27,219 nucleotides of DNA from Mxb001 sp051007175 (lineage in GTDB: Bacteria; Actinomycetota; Actinomycetes; S36-B12): contig JBPCSL010000201.1 in assembly GCA_051007175.1 (NCBI GenBank), positions 1-27,219 of the forward strand, read 5' to 3'. Numbering within the stretch: position 1 is the first letter of the stretch; every line of letters begins with the position of its first letter. The translations under genes and the position numbers were made by a program. This document shows, in pieces, positions 1-5,859 of the stretch. The notes under the pieces were generated by a model. The model saw only the letters and a program-made list of their open reading frames with translations, ran no database searches and was not told the DNA's origin.

Positions 1-255
1 CTCGACGCCGAACATCTCGCCGATCTCCCGCTCGTGCCAGGACGCCGCGGGCAGCACCGTCGTGAGCGAATCCAGCCGGGCATCCGGTGTCCTTGTGTGG
101 AGGAACACGTCTGCATGGTCGTCGGGACGGATGAGATGGAGCACCACCTCGATCTCATCGAGACGGTCGATGGCGGTGAGCAGGTCGAGGTAGGCGAAGC
201 CGTCGAGCACGAGTGCCGCCACCGTGGCCACCCAGTCCGAGGAGTTGACGTTCAT
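1..255 (-). CDS. NuoC-like subunit of a second complex I-like enzyme (partial, 3' end outside window)
   Basis: The reading frame starts with ATG at 255 and stays open for 85 codons to the window edge. The residues WHEREIGEMFGVE at its visible end match the WHERE-x-x-D/E-x-F-G-I/V signature of the complex I 30-kDa (NuoC) family; the bona fide NuoC in this window has WHERETYDFFGI. Upstream of it, a stretch ending YLDLLTAIDRLDEIEVVLHL fits the start of the family's alpha/beta fold. The ATG overlaps the stop of the NuoB-like gene in an ATGA quartet, so the two are probably translationally coupled. The N-terminal part is much shorter than that of the main NuoC. In the family this subunit belongs to the peripheral arm and contacts NuoB and NuoD. 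The rest of the gene and any following nuoD/H/I/L-like genes lie outside the window. Confidence 0.8.
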   Translation of the reverse strand, partial: MNVNSSDWVATVAALVLDGFAYLDLLTAIDRLDEIEVVLHLIRPDDHADVFLHTRTPDARLDSLTTVLPAASWHEREIGEMFGVE

Positions 256-698
256 GCGGGGACCACGAGGGAGACGAGGGCATCGACGAGCGCCTCGGGC
301 CGCGGCGGGCAGCCGGGCACGTAGGCCTGGACGGGGATGATCGAGTCGACCCCCTTGGTCACGGCGTACGAGTCCCAGTAGGGGCCGCCGGAGTTGCTGC
401 ACGCTCCGAAGGACAGCGCCGCCCGGCGAGGAGGCAGGGCTTCCCAGGCCGCGAGCACCGCCGGGGCCAGGGCGTCCGTCACCGTGCCCGAGATCACCAG
501 GACAGCCGCGTCCCCGGGGTCGACACGGCCGTCCCTGTCAGGCTCAGCCGGCACGAGGAGCCCGCGGGCCACGGCGGCGGCGAACTCCACCGAGCAGCAG
601 GCCAGGTCGAGCACGTGGACCCGCAGCCCGGGAGCTGCCGGAACGGCGTACACGGCCACCCGCCGAGGGTAACCCGGGTCATGCCCCGCCGCTTTCAC
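252..698 (-). CDS. NuoB-like [4Fe-4S] subunit of a second complex I-like enzyme
   Basis: This 148-residue protein has the four cysteines that bind cluster N2 in the NuoB/20-kDa family: adjacent C34-C35 in LACCSVE, C100 in GACSNSGGPYWDSY and C130 in YVPGCPPRPEAL. It is shorter than the main NuoB of this window (184 residues). The segment between the Cys pair and C100 lacks the conserved GGPRYD...RFG and PRQADLMIVAGR blocks that shape the quinone-facing part of ordinary NuoB. It therefore looks like a member of a divergent complex I-like or membrane-hydrogenase-like group. The only in-frame start giving the full domain is GTG at 698; GTG codons at 659 and 653 would also keep all four cysteines. 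No ideal ribosome site is seen; a GAGG abuts the GTG directly. It is transcribed divergently from korA. Confidence 0.85.
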   Translation of the reverse strand: MKAAGHDPGYPRRVAVYAVPAAPGLRVHVLDLACCSVEFAAAVARGLLVPAEPDRDGRVDPGDAAVLVISGTVTDALAPAVLAAWEALPPRRAALSFGACSNSGGPYWDSYAVTKGVDSIIPVQAYVPGCPPRPEALVDALVSLVVPA

Positions 699-771
699 CC
701 TCGACGTGGTTGACCGGGCCAGGCCCCGCCAGGTTCACCCTCGTCTTGCAGGTTCACCCTCGATTTGGTTG
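694..771. repeat. Three copies of TTCACCCTCG between the NuoB-like gene and korA
   Basis: TTCACCCTCG occurs at 694-703, 734-743 and 753-762. Copies two and three lie in a perfect 14-bp direct repeat, CAGGTTCACCCTCG (730-743 and 749-762), spaced 19 bp apart. Copies one and three extend to a 19-bp match with two mismatches (694-712 and 753-771). An inverted, imperfect version, CGGGGGTGAAAG, is at 810-821. The first copy contains the GTG start of the NuoB-like gene. This pattern fits repeated binding sites for a regulator of the divergent genes, but no known regulator motif was recognised. Confidence 0.6.
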
Positions 772-913
772 CCCCCAAGGCCGCTTTCCCCTCTGAGCGG
801 TCGCCACTTCGGGGGTGAAAGCACCGGGACGGGGACGGTGGCACCCGCGGCGGGCCGGATGGCCACCGGGTGGAGAATGAACCCAGCCCGCCTAGCGCCC
901 GAAGAGGACCCGA
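699..913. promoter_or_regulatory. Divergent intergenic region, NuoB-like gene / korA
   Basis: This stretch separates two divergently transcribed operons and must hold both promoters. It contains the TTCACCCTCG repeats and, just before korA, a good ribosome site (GAAGAGGA, about 7 nt from the ATG). No convincing -35/-10 pair could be assigned for either direction. A short frame (ATG near 876, ending inside the first codons of korA) is visible but has no independent support as a gene. Confidence 0.5.
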
Positions 914-2785
914 ATGTCGACTGACGCCAAGACCGTCGTCCCTCTCGGCCACGTCGTCATCCGCTTCGCCGGCGACTCCGGCGACGGCATGCAGCTGACC
1001 GGCGACCGCTTCACCTCGGAGACCGCCGGCCTCGGCAACGACCTGTCGACCCTGCCCGACTTCCCCGCGGAGATCCGCGCCCCCGCCGGCACCCTGCCCG
1101 GCGTCTCGGCGTTCCAGCTCCACTTCGCCGACCACGACATCATGACTCCCGGCGACAGGCCCGACGTGCTCGTCGCGATGAACCCTGCCGCGCTCAAGGC
1201 CAACCTCAAGGACCTGCGGGCCGGGGGCACCCTCATCGTCAATACCGACGAGTTCAGCAAGCGCAGCGTCGAGAAGGTCGGCTACGCGGCCAATCCACTC
1301 GAGGACGGGTCACTCGAGTCGTACGCCGTCCACGACATCCCGCTCACCTCCATGACCGTCGAGGCCCTGTCCGGCTTCGACATCAGCAAGAAGGAGGCCG
1401 AGCGCGCGAAGAACATGTTCGCCCTCGGCATGCTGTGCTGGCTCTACAGCAGGCCGACCCAGGGCACTCTGGACTTCCTCAGAGCGAAGTTCGAGAAGAA
1501 GCCCGAGATCCTCGCCGCCAATATCGCCGCGCTCGAGGCGGGCTGGTCCTTCGGTGAGACCACTGAGGCCTTCAGCGTGCGCTACGAGGTCAAGCCAGCT
1601 CCCATGGCGCCGGGCACCTACCGCAACATCACCGGCAATCCCGCGCTCGCCTACGGGCTCGTGGCGGCGTCGCAGCAGTCGGGCCTGCCGCTCTTCCTCG
1701 GCTCCTACCCGATCACGCCGGCGTCCGACATCCTCCACGAGCTGAGCAAGCACAAGAGCTTCGGCGTGGTCACCTTCCAGGCGGAAGACGAGATCGCCGG
1801 CGTAGGCGCGGCGCTCGGGGCGGCGTACGGCGGCGCTCTCGCCGTCACCACGACCTCGGGACCGGGCGTGGCGCTGAAGTCCGAGGCGATCGGGCTCGCG
1901 GTGTCGCTGGAGCTGCCGCTCATCATCGTCGACGTGCAGCGCGGCGGACCGTCCACGGGCCTGCCCACCAAGACCGAGCAGGCCGACCTCCTCCAAGCGA
2001 TGTTCGGGCGCAATGGCGAGGCCCCCGTGCCGATCGTGGCCCCGCGCTCCCCCGGCGACTGCTTCGACGCGGCCCTTGAGGCGGCGCGGATCGCCGTCAC
2101 CTACCGGACCCCCGTATTCCTGCTCTCCGATGGCTACCTCGCCAACGGCTCCGAGCCCTGGCAGGTGCCCGACGTCGCGTCGCTGCCCATGATCGACCCG
2201 GCCTTCGCGACCGCGCCGAACCACGCGGCCGAGGACGGCACCGAGGAGTTCTGGCCTTACCTGCGCGACCCCGAGACCCTCGCGCGGCCGTGGGCCCCGC
2301 CCGGCGTGGCCGGCCTCGAGCACCGCATCGGCGGCCTCGAGAAGGCCGACGGCACCGGCAACATCTCCTACGACCCCGACAACCATGACCGCATGGTGCG
2401 CCTGCGCCAGGCCAAGGTAGACGCCATCGCGCGCACCATCGAGCCCCTCGAGGTCGACGACCCCTCGGGCGAGGCACGCGTGCTCGTGCTCGGCTGGGGA
2501 TCGACGTACGGGCCGATCGGCGCCGCCTGCCGAGCGGTGCGAGCGCAGGGCCGGCAGGTGGCTCAGGCGCACCTGCGCCACCTCAATCCCTTCCCCGCCA
2601 ACACCGCGGACGTGCTCAAGGCCTACGACCGCGTGATCATCCCCGAGATGAACCTCGGCCAGCTCGCGCTCCTCATCCGGGGCAAGTACCTCGTGGATGC
2701 GATGGGCTACAACAAGGTGCGCGGACTGCCCTTCACCTCCGAGGAGCTCGCCGCCACCATCACCGACGTCATCGAGAGCGTGTGA
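914..2785 (+). CDS. korA: 2-oxoglutarate:ferredoxin oxidoreductase, alpha (gamma-alpha fused) subunit
   Basis: With KorB, this cytoplasmic enzyme converts 2-oxoglutarate and CoA to succinyl-CoA and CO2 and reduces ferredoxin. The 623-residue protein has the order typical of actinobacterial KorA: an N-terminal gamma domain (about 12-210) with the glycine-rich FAGDSGDGMQLTG at 18-30, then the pyrimidine-binding alpha domain from about 238 with SYPITPASD (264-272), FQAEDEIAG (288-296) and TTSGPG (313-318). The C-terminal transketolase-like part has LGWGSTYG and HLNPFP. The ATG at 914 follows GAAGAGGA at a normal distance. korB starts 9 bp downstream, so the two are one operon. The family also includes pyruvate and branched-chain oxoacid enzymes; the two-subunit layout and close likeness to actinobacterial KorAB favour 2-oxoglutarate. 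Confidence 0.93.
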   Translation: MSTDAKTVVPLGHVVIRFAGDSGDGMQLTGDRFTSETAGLGNDLSTLPDFPAEIRAPAGTLPGVSAFQLHFADHDIMTPGDRPDVLVAMNPAALKANLKDLRAGGTLIVNTDEFSKRSVEKVGYAANPLEDGSLESYAVHDIPLTSMTVEALSGFDISKKEAERAKNMFALGMLCWLYSRPTQGTLDFLRAKFEKKPEILAANIAALEAGWSFGETTEAFSVRYEVKPAPMAPGTYRNITGNPALAYGLVAASQQSGLPLFLGSYPITPASDILHELSKHKSFGVVTFQAEDEIAGVGAALGAAYGGALAVTTTSGPGVALKSEAIGLAVSLELPLIIVDVQRGGPSTGLPTKTEQADLLQAMFGRNGEAPVPIVAPRSPGDCFDAALEAARIAVTYRTPVFLLSDGYLANGSEPWQVPDVASLPMIDPAFATAPNHAAEDGTEEFWPYLRDPETLARPWAPPGVAGLEHRIGGLEKADGTGNISYDPDNHDRMVRLRQAKVDAIARTIEPLEVDDPSGEARVLVLGWGSTYGPIGAACRAVRAQGRQVAQAHLRHLNPFPANTADVLKAYDRVIIPEMNLGQLALLIRGKYLVDAMGYNKVRGLPFTSEELAATITDVIESV

Positions 2786-2794
2786 GGACCCCCC

Positions 2795-3853
2795 GTGACC
2801 GCGACTGACCTGCCCATGCCCGGACTCGCCCTCGTGCCGCGCACGGACGAGAAGCAGACCGCCAAGGACTTTAAGACCGATCAGGAGGTCCGCTGGTGCC
2901 CCGGATGCGGTGACTACGCGATCCTCGCCGCCGTGCAGGGCTTCCTGCCCGAGCTCGGACTGCGCAAGGAGAACATCGTCTTCGTCTCCGGGATCGGCTG
3001 CTCCTCGCGATTCCCCTACTACATGGACACCTACGGTCTGCACTCCATCCACGGACGAGCCCCGGCGATCGCCACCGGCCTCGCGGTGTCGCGACCCGAC
3101 CTGTCGGTCTGGGTCGTCACCGGCGACGGCGATGCCCTCTCGATCGGCGGCAACCACCTCATCCACGCGCTGCGCCGCAACGTCAATCTCAAGATCCTGC
3201 TCTTCAACAACCGCATCTACGGCCTCACCAAGGGCCAGTACTCCCCGACGTCCGAGACGGGCAAGGTCACCAAGTCCACCCCGCTCGGGTCGCTGGACTA
3301 CTCCTTCAACCCGGTGTCGCTGGCCCTGGGAGCCGAGGCCTCCTTCGTCGCACGCACCATGGACTCCGACCGCAAGCACCTCACCGAGACATTGCGGCGC
3401 GCGGCCGCGCACGAGGGCACGGCGCTGGTGGAGATCCTGCAGAACTGCAATATCTTCAACGACGGCGCGTGGGATCCGCTGAAGGACGCCGAGACCAGCG
3501 ACGATGCGCTCATCCGGCTCGAGGACGGCCAGCCGATCCTCTTCGGCAAGGATCGAGACAGGGCCGTGGTCCGCGGGCAGGGGGGCCACATCACCGTCGC
3601 GAACGTCGCTGACGTGCCCGAGTCCGACATCATCGTGTTCGACTCCCACGCCCAGGACCCCGACCTGGCCTTCGCCCTGTCGAGGCTCGCCGACGTCCAC
3701 TCCCTCCAGGACACGGCCGTGGGCGTCTTCCGCGACGTCTCACGACCCTCCTACGACCGCCTCGTCCGCGAGCAGGTCGACCATGTGCGCGCCCACGGCC
3801 ACGGAGATCTCCAGGCCCTGCTGCGCGGCAAGGACACCTGGACCGTCTCCTGA
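2795..3853 (+). CDS. korB: 2-oxoglutarate:ferredoxin oxidoreductase, beta subunit
   Basis: This is the thiamine-diphosphate and iron-sulfur subunit of the KorAB enzyme. The 352-residue protein shows the cofactor motif GDGDALSIGGNHL (110-122) with the closing NN at 138-139 (LLFNNRIYGLTKGQ). The four cysteines expected to hold its [4Fe-4S] cluster are present: C35 and C38 in WCPGCGDY, C69 in GIGCSSR and C218 in LQNCNIFND. The start is GTG at 2795, preceded by GAGGA six to eight bases upstream at the korA stop. The C-terminal third (from about 245) is the extension usual in actinobacterial KorB. Its TGA stop (3851-3853) overlaps the presumed first codon of the following transporter gene. Confidence 0.94.
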   Translation: MTATDLPMPGLALVPRTDEKQTAKDFKTDQEVRWCPGCGDYAILAAVQGFLPELGLRKENIVFVSGIGCSSRFPYYMDTYGLHSIHGRAPAIATGLAVSRPDLSVWVVTGDGDALSIGGNHLIHALRRNVNLKILLFNNRIYGLTKGQYSPTSETGKVTKSTPLGSLDYSFNPVSLALGAEASFVARTMDSDRKHLTETLRRAAAHEGTALVEILQNCNIFNDGAWDPLKDAETSDDALIRLEDGQPILFGKDRDRAVVRGQGGHITVANVADVPESDIIVFDSHAQDPDLAFALSRLADVHSLQDTAVGVFRDVSRPSYDRLVREQVDHVRAHGHGDLQALLRGKDTWTVS

Positions 3854-4779
3854 CGAAAGAGCCGCGCTCCGACTTCGCCTCCGGGCTCCTCTACGCACTC
3901 ACGGCGTACGGCCTATGGGGGCTTTTCCCCCTGTACTTCTCGCTCTTCGACTCTGTCTCCCCGTTCGAGGTCGTTGCCTACCGGATCCTGTGGTCGCTCG
4001 TCTTCTGCGTCATCCTCATCGCGATCACCCGGGCCTGGCGGGACGTCGGCAGCGTCTTCCGCAACCGCCGGCAGCTCGGCCTCCTGGCGGGTGCCGCCGT
4101 CGCCATCAGCATCAACTGGACGATGTACGTCTACTCGGTCGAGACCGACCAGGTCGTCGAGGCCGCTCTGGGCTACTTCATCAACCCCCTGGTGACGGTG
4201 GCCCTGGGAGTCGTCGTCCTGCGGGAGCGCCTGCGCACCGTGCAGTGGCTCGCGATCGGACTGGCGGCCATCGGCGTGGTCATCATCGGGATCGGCGAGT
4301 CCGCTGCGCCCTGGCTCGGCCTCATCCTCGCCTTCACCTTCGGCTCCTACGGGCTCTTCAAGAAGCTCGCCCGCGTGAACGCCGTGCCGAGCCTCACCGT
4401 CGAAACAACGGTGCTGGCGCCCCTGGCCCTCCTCGTCATCATCGTCATCGAGAGCCGGGGAAGTGCGGCTCTCGTGAGCCAGGGCTGGAGCCTGGGGCTG
4501 CTCCTGGCCTTCCTCGGCCCCGTCACCGCGGTGCCGCTCCTCGCGTATGCAGCAGCCGCCAACCGACTGCCGCTGGCGTTGCTGGGAATCCTCCAGTACA
4601 CGACTCCGACCGCGATCTTCATTCTCGGCATCACGGTCTTCGGTGACACCGTCAACTCCGTGGAGTGGATCGGCTTCGTCCTCATCTGGGCTGCGCTGGG
4701 AGTCTTCTCCGTCAGCGCTTGGCGGCATGCACGCCGACCCAATGAGGCGGATGCGCTCGAGGTGGCCGAGACGACCTGA
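3850..4779 (+). CDS. rarD: RarD/EamA-family membrane transporter with a presumed CTG start
   Basis: The frame encodes about 309 residues, the usual size for RarD-type drug/metabolite-superfamily transporters. It opens with family-typical membrane text (SGLLYALTAYGLWGLFPLYF) and continues with INWTMYVYSVETDQVVEAALGYFINPL, close to the RarD consensus; about ten membrane helices can be made out. The substrate is unknown (RarD homologues are loosely tied to chloramphenicol sensitivity). No ATG, GTG or TTG lies in frame before 4123, which would delete the first third including two to three helices. The first in-frame codon at the right place is CTG at 3850, overlapping the korB TGA as CTGA, which mimics the ATGA/GTGA coupling common here. 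The nearest purine-rich site, AAGGA, is some 15 bases upstream, so initiation would rely on coupling. A single-base sequencing error remains possible. Confidence 0.85.
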   Translation: MTKEPRSDFASGLLYALTAYGLWGLFPLYFSLFDSVSPFEVVAYRILWSLVFCVILIAITRAWRDVGSVFRNRRQLGLLAGAAVAISINWTMYVYSVETDQVVEAALGYFINPLVTVALGVVVLRERLRTVQWLAIGLAAIGVVIIGIGESAAPWLGLILAFTFGSYGLFKKLARVNAVPSLTVETTVLAPLALLVIIVIESRGSAALVSQGWSLGLLLAFLGPVTAVPLLAYAAAANRLPLALLGILQYTTPTAIFILGITVFGDTVNSVEWIGFVLIWAALGVFSVSAWRHARRPNEADALEVAETT

Positions 4780-4790
4780 GGTCGCCGAGA

Positions 4791-4809
4791 GGCCGGCTAG
4801 AGGCCGGCC
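4791..4809. terminator. Hairpin between convergent rarD and the LuxR-type gene
   Basis: GGCCGGC (4791-4797) and GCCGGCC (4803-4809) form a perfect 7-bp GC stem with the loop TAGAG. It lies directly after the rarD stop and overlaps the LuxR stop codon, so it could end transcription from both sides. There is no T-tract, which is common for actinobacterial terminators. Confidence 0.5.
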
Positions 4810-5594
4810 CGCTTCGACTTCTCGAGCAGTTCGGCACGGCCGCTCGCACCCAGCATGGCGCCGAGAGCAGTGATGTCAGCCTTGATCGTGGCCTGCGAGT
4901 AGCCGAGCTCGTCGGCCATGTCCCGATTGGTGTGGCCTTCGCGCATGAGGACGAGGATCTCCCGCTGCCGCGCCGTCAGCGTCAAGGGGGGTGACTCGGT
5001 GAGGTGGGTGCGCGTGGTGCCGCGCAGGGAGGTGTCCGCGAGCATCCACATCACCGTGGCGCTGAGCAGGCCGTCGATGGTCGCCCGCAGTTGCCAGGTG
5101 CGCTCCACCGGCTCGGGGAACCCCAGGATGATGAAGCCCACCGGGGCGCCGCGGTGTCTCAGGGGGAAGAAGGCGAACTCTCCCTTGGGCGGCCGACTGC
5201 GGAAGAACGGCGCGGCCAGGGGATAGTCCGAGGCGACCTCATCCTGGGTCAGCCACTTCTCCATCCCGATGCGATAGGCCTCCGCGCCCGGTAGGTGCAT
5301 GTCGGAGGTCACCATGGAATACACGGCGTTGTCCTTCGGACCCGTGCCGTACTGCGCGACGAGGTCGAGAGTGCGTCCATCCGGGCGGGCGGCGTACACC
5401 ATCACCATGTCCGTGCCGAAGGGCGCGAAGAGGCCTCGGCAGATGGCGAAGCCGACAGCGTCCCCGTCCGGGAGGTCGCTCAGCATCCATAGGTAGGAGA
5501 TGAGCGGGGTGCCATCGATGGCGAAGTCGCTCGGCCGGACGGTATCCCCGAGGCGCGCCTCGTCGGCCGACCGATCTCGGCGGCTCCTGGCCAT
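4797..5594 (-). CDS. LuxR-type transcriptional regulator with GAF-like sensor region
   Basis: The 265-residue protein ends in a LuxR/FixJ-type DNA-binding domain (about 205-255): LTARQREILVLMREGHTNRD followed by MADELGYSQATIKADITALG, with the usual recognition-helix pattern. Residues about 40-185 look like a GAF-type sensor fold (for example VGFAICRGLFAPFGTDMVMVYA and GAPVGFIILGFPEP); no ligand can be named. There is no receiver-domain aspartate pattern, so it is not a classical response regulator. The ATG at 5594 is preceded by GAGAGGGGGGG, a strong ribosome site. Two CTATAG palindromes lie 22-44 bp upstream and may be its own operator. Its targets are unknown; the divergent acyl-CoA dehydrogenase gene is the nearest candidate. 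Confidence 0.88.
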   Translation of the reverse strand: MARSRRDRSADEARLGDTVRPSDFAIDGTPLISYLWMLSDLPDGDAVGFAICRGLFAPFGTDMVMVYAARPDGRTLDLVAQYGTGPKDNAVYSMVTSDMHLPGAEAYRIGMEKWLTQDEVASDYPLAAPFFRSRPPKGEFAFFPLRHRGAPVGFIILGFPEPVERTWQLRATIDGLLSATVMWMLADTSLRGTTRTHLTESPPLTLTARQREILVLMREGHTNRDMADELGYSQATIKADITALGAMLGASGRAELLEKSKRAGL

Positions 5595-5615
5595 GACCCC
5601 CCCTCTCGGACAATT

Positions 5616-5638
5616 CGGCTATAGCCGGGCTATAGACC
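5616..5638. promoter_or_regulatory. Tandem CTATAG palindromes upstream of the LuxR-type gene
   Basis: CGGCTATAGCCG (5616-5627) is a perfect 12-bp palindrome. It is followed by GGGCTATAGACC (5627-5638), the same core in an imperfect palindrome. The two centres are exactly 11 bp apart, about one helical turn. They sit where the luxR-type promoter should be and stand out as AT-rich cores in GC-rich DNA. They could be an autoregulatory operator or overlap the -10 region. Confidence 0.5.
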
Positions 5639-5740
5639 GCGTTTCGCCCTCTCCCCGCCCGCATAAGAGTAGACAAGGGCCGTCCGCCAGTCGCGGGGGT
5701 GGCGGAACCCGTTGGAGGCGAGCGGGCCCAGCCCGAGCGT

Positions 5741-5806
5741 GCCCGACGGTGTGACGGGGCCTGGCGCAACGTCGGGCCGACGCCCTTCGGGGGACGGCGT
5801 CGGTCC
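5741..5806. repeat. Two overlapping long inverted repeats upstream of the acyl-CoA dehydrogenase gene
   Basis: GCCCGACG (5741-5748) pairs perfectly with CGTCGGGC (5770-5777). A second stem, GGGCCGACGCC (5774-5784) with GGCGTCGGTCC (5796-5806), has 11 pairs including one G-U, and its loop carries CTTCGG. The two stems share 5774-5777, so they cannot both form fully. The rest of the 265-bp gap (5595-5859) holds the CTATAG site, the -10 at 5848 and nothing else recognisable. Confidence 0.5.
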
Positions 5807-5847
5807 GGCGCTGGCCAGGCCCCGCTTCATGGGGTCTCAGGAGTTCC

Positions 5848-5853
5848 TAGGCT
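5848..5853 (+). promoter_or_regulatory. -10 element of a probable leaderless acyl-CoA dehydrogenase transcript
   Basis: TAGGCT fits the actinobacterial -10 pattern TANNNT. Exactly six bases separate it from the GTG start at 5860, so the expected transcription start coincides with the start codon. No clear -35 is present. Confidence 0.5.
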
Positions 5854-5859
5854 GGAGCC

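Noticed and set aside
694..821. A Rex-type redox operator upstream of korA
   Set aside because: TTCACCC and GGGTGAA halves exist, but not in the TGTGAA-n-TTCACA spacing that Rex needs.
876..924. A 15-codon frame ending just inside korA, as a possible leader peptide
   Set aside because: It shares its end with a longer chance frame and has no ribosome site of its own; korA has a strong one.
1310..3700. A 796-codon open frame on the minus strand opposite korA and korB
   Set aside because: It is antisense to two clear enzymes. Long antisense frames are expected when third codon positions are nearly all G/C. Its translation is a low-complexity run of charged, Gly, Val and Leu residues without family features.
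5630..5830. A 66-codon minus-strand frame in the luxR/acyl-CoA dehydrogenase gap
   Set aside because: No ribosome site and no recognisable composition; it overlaps the palindromes and hairpins, so it is more likely chance.
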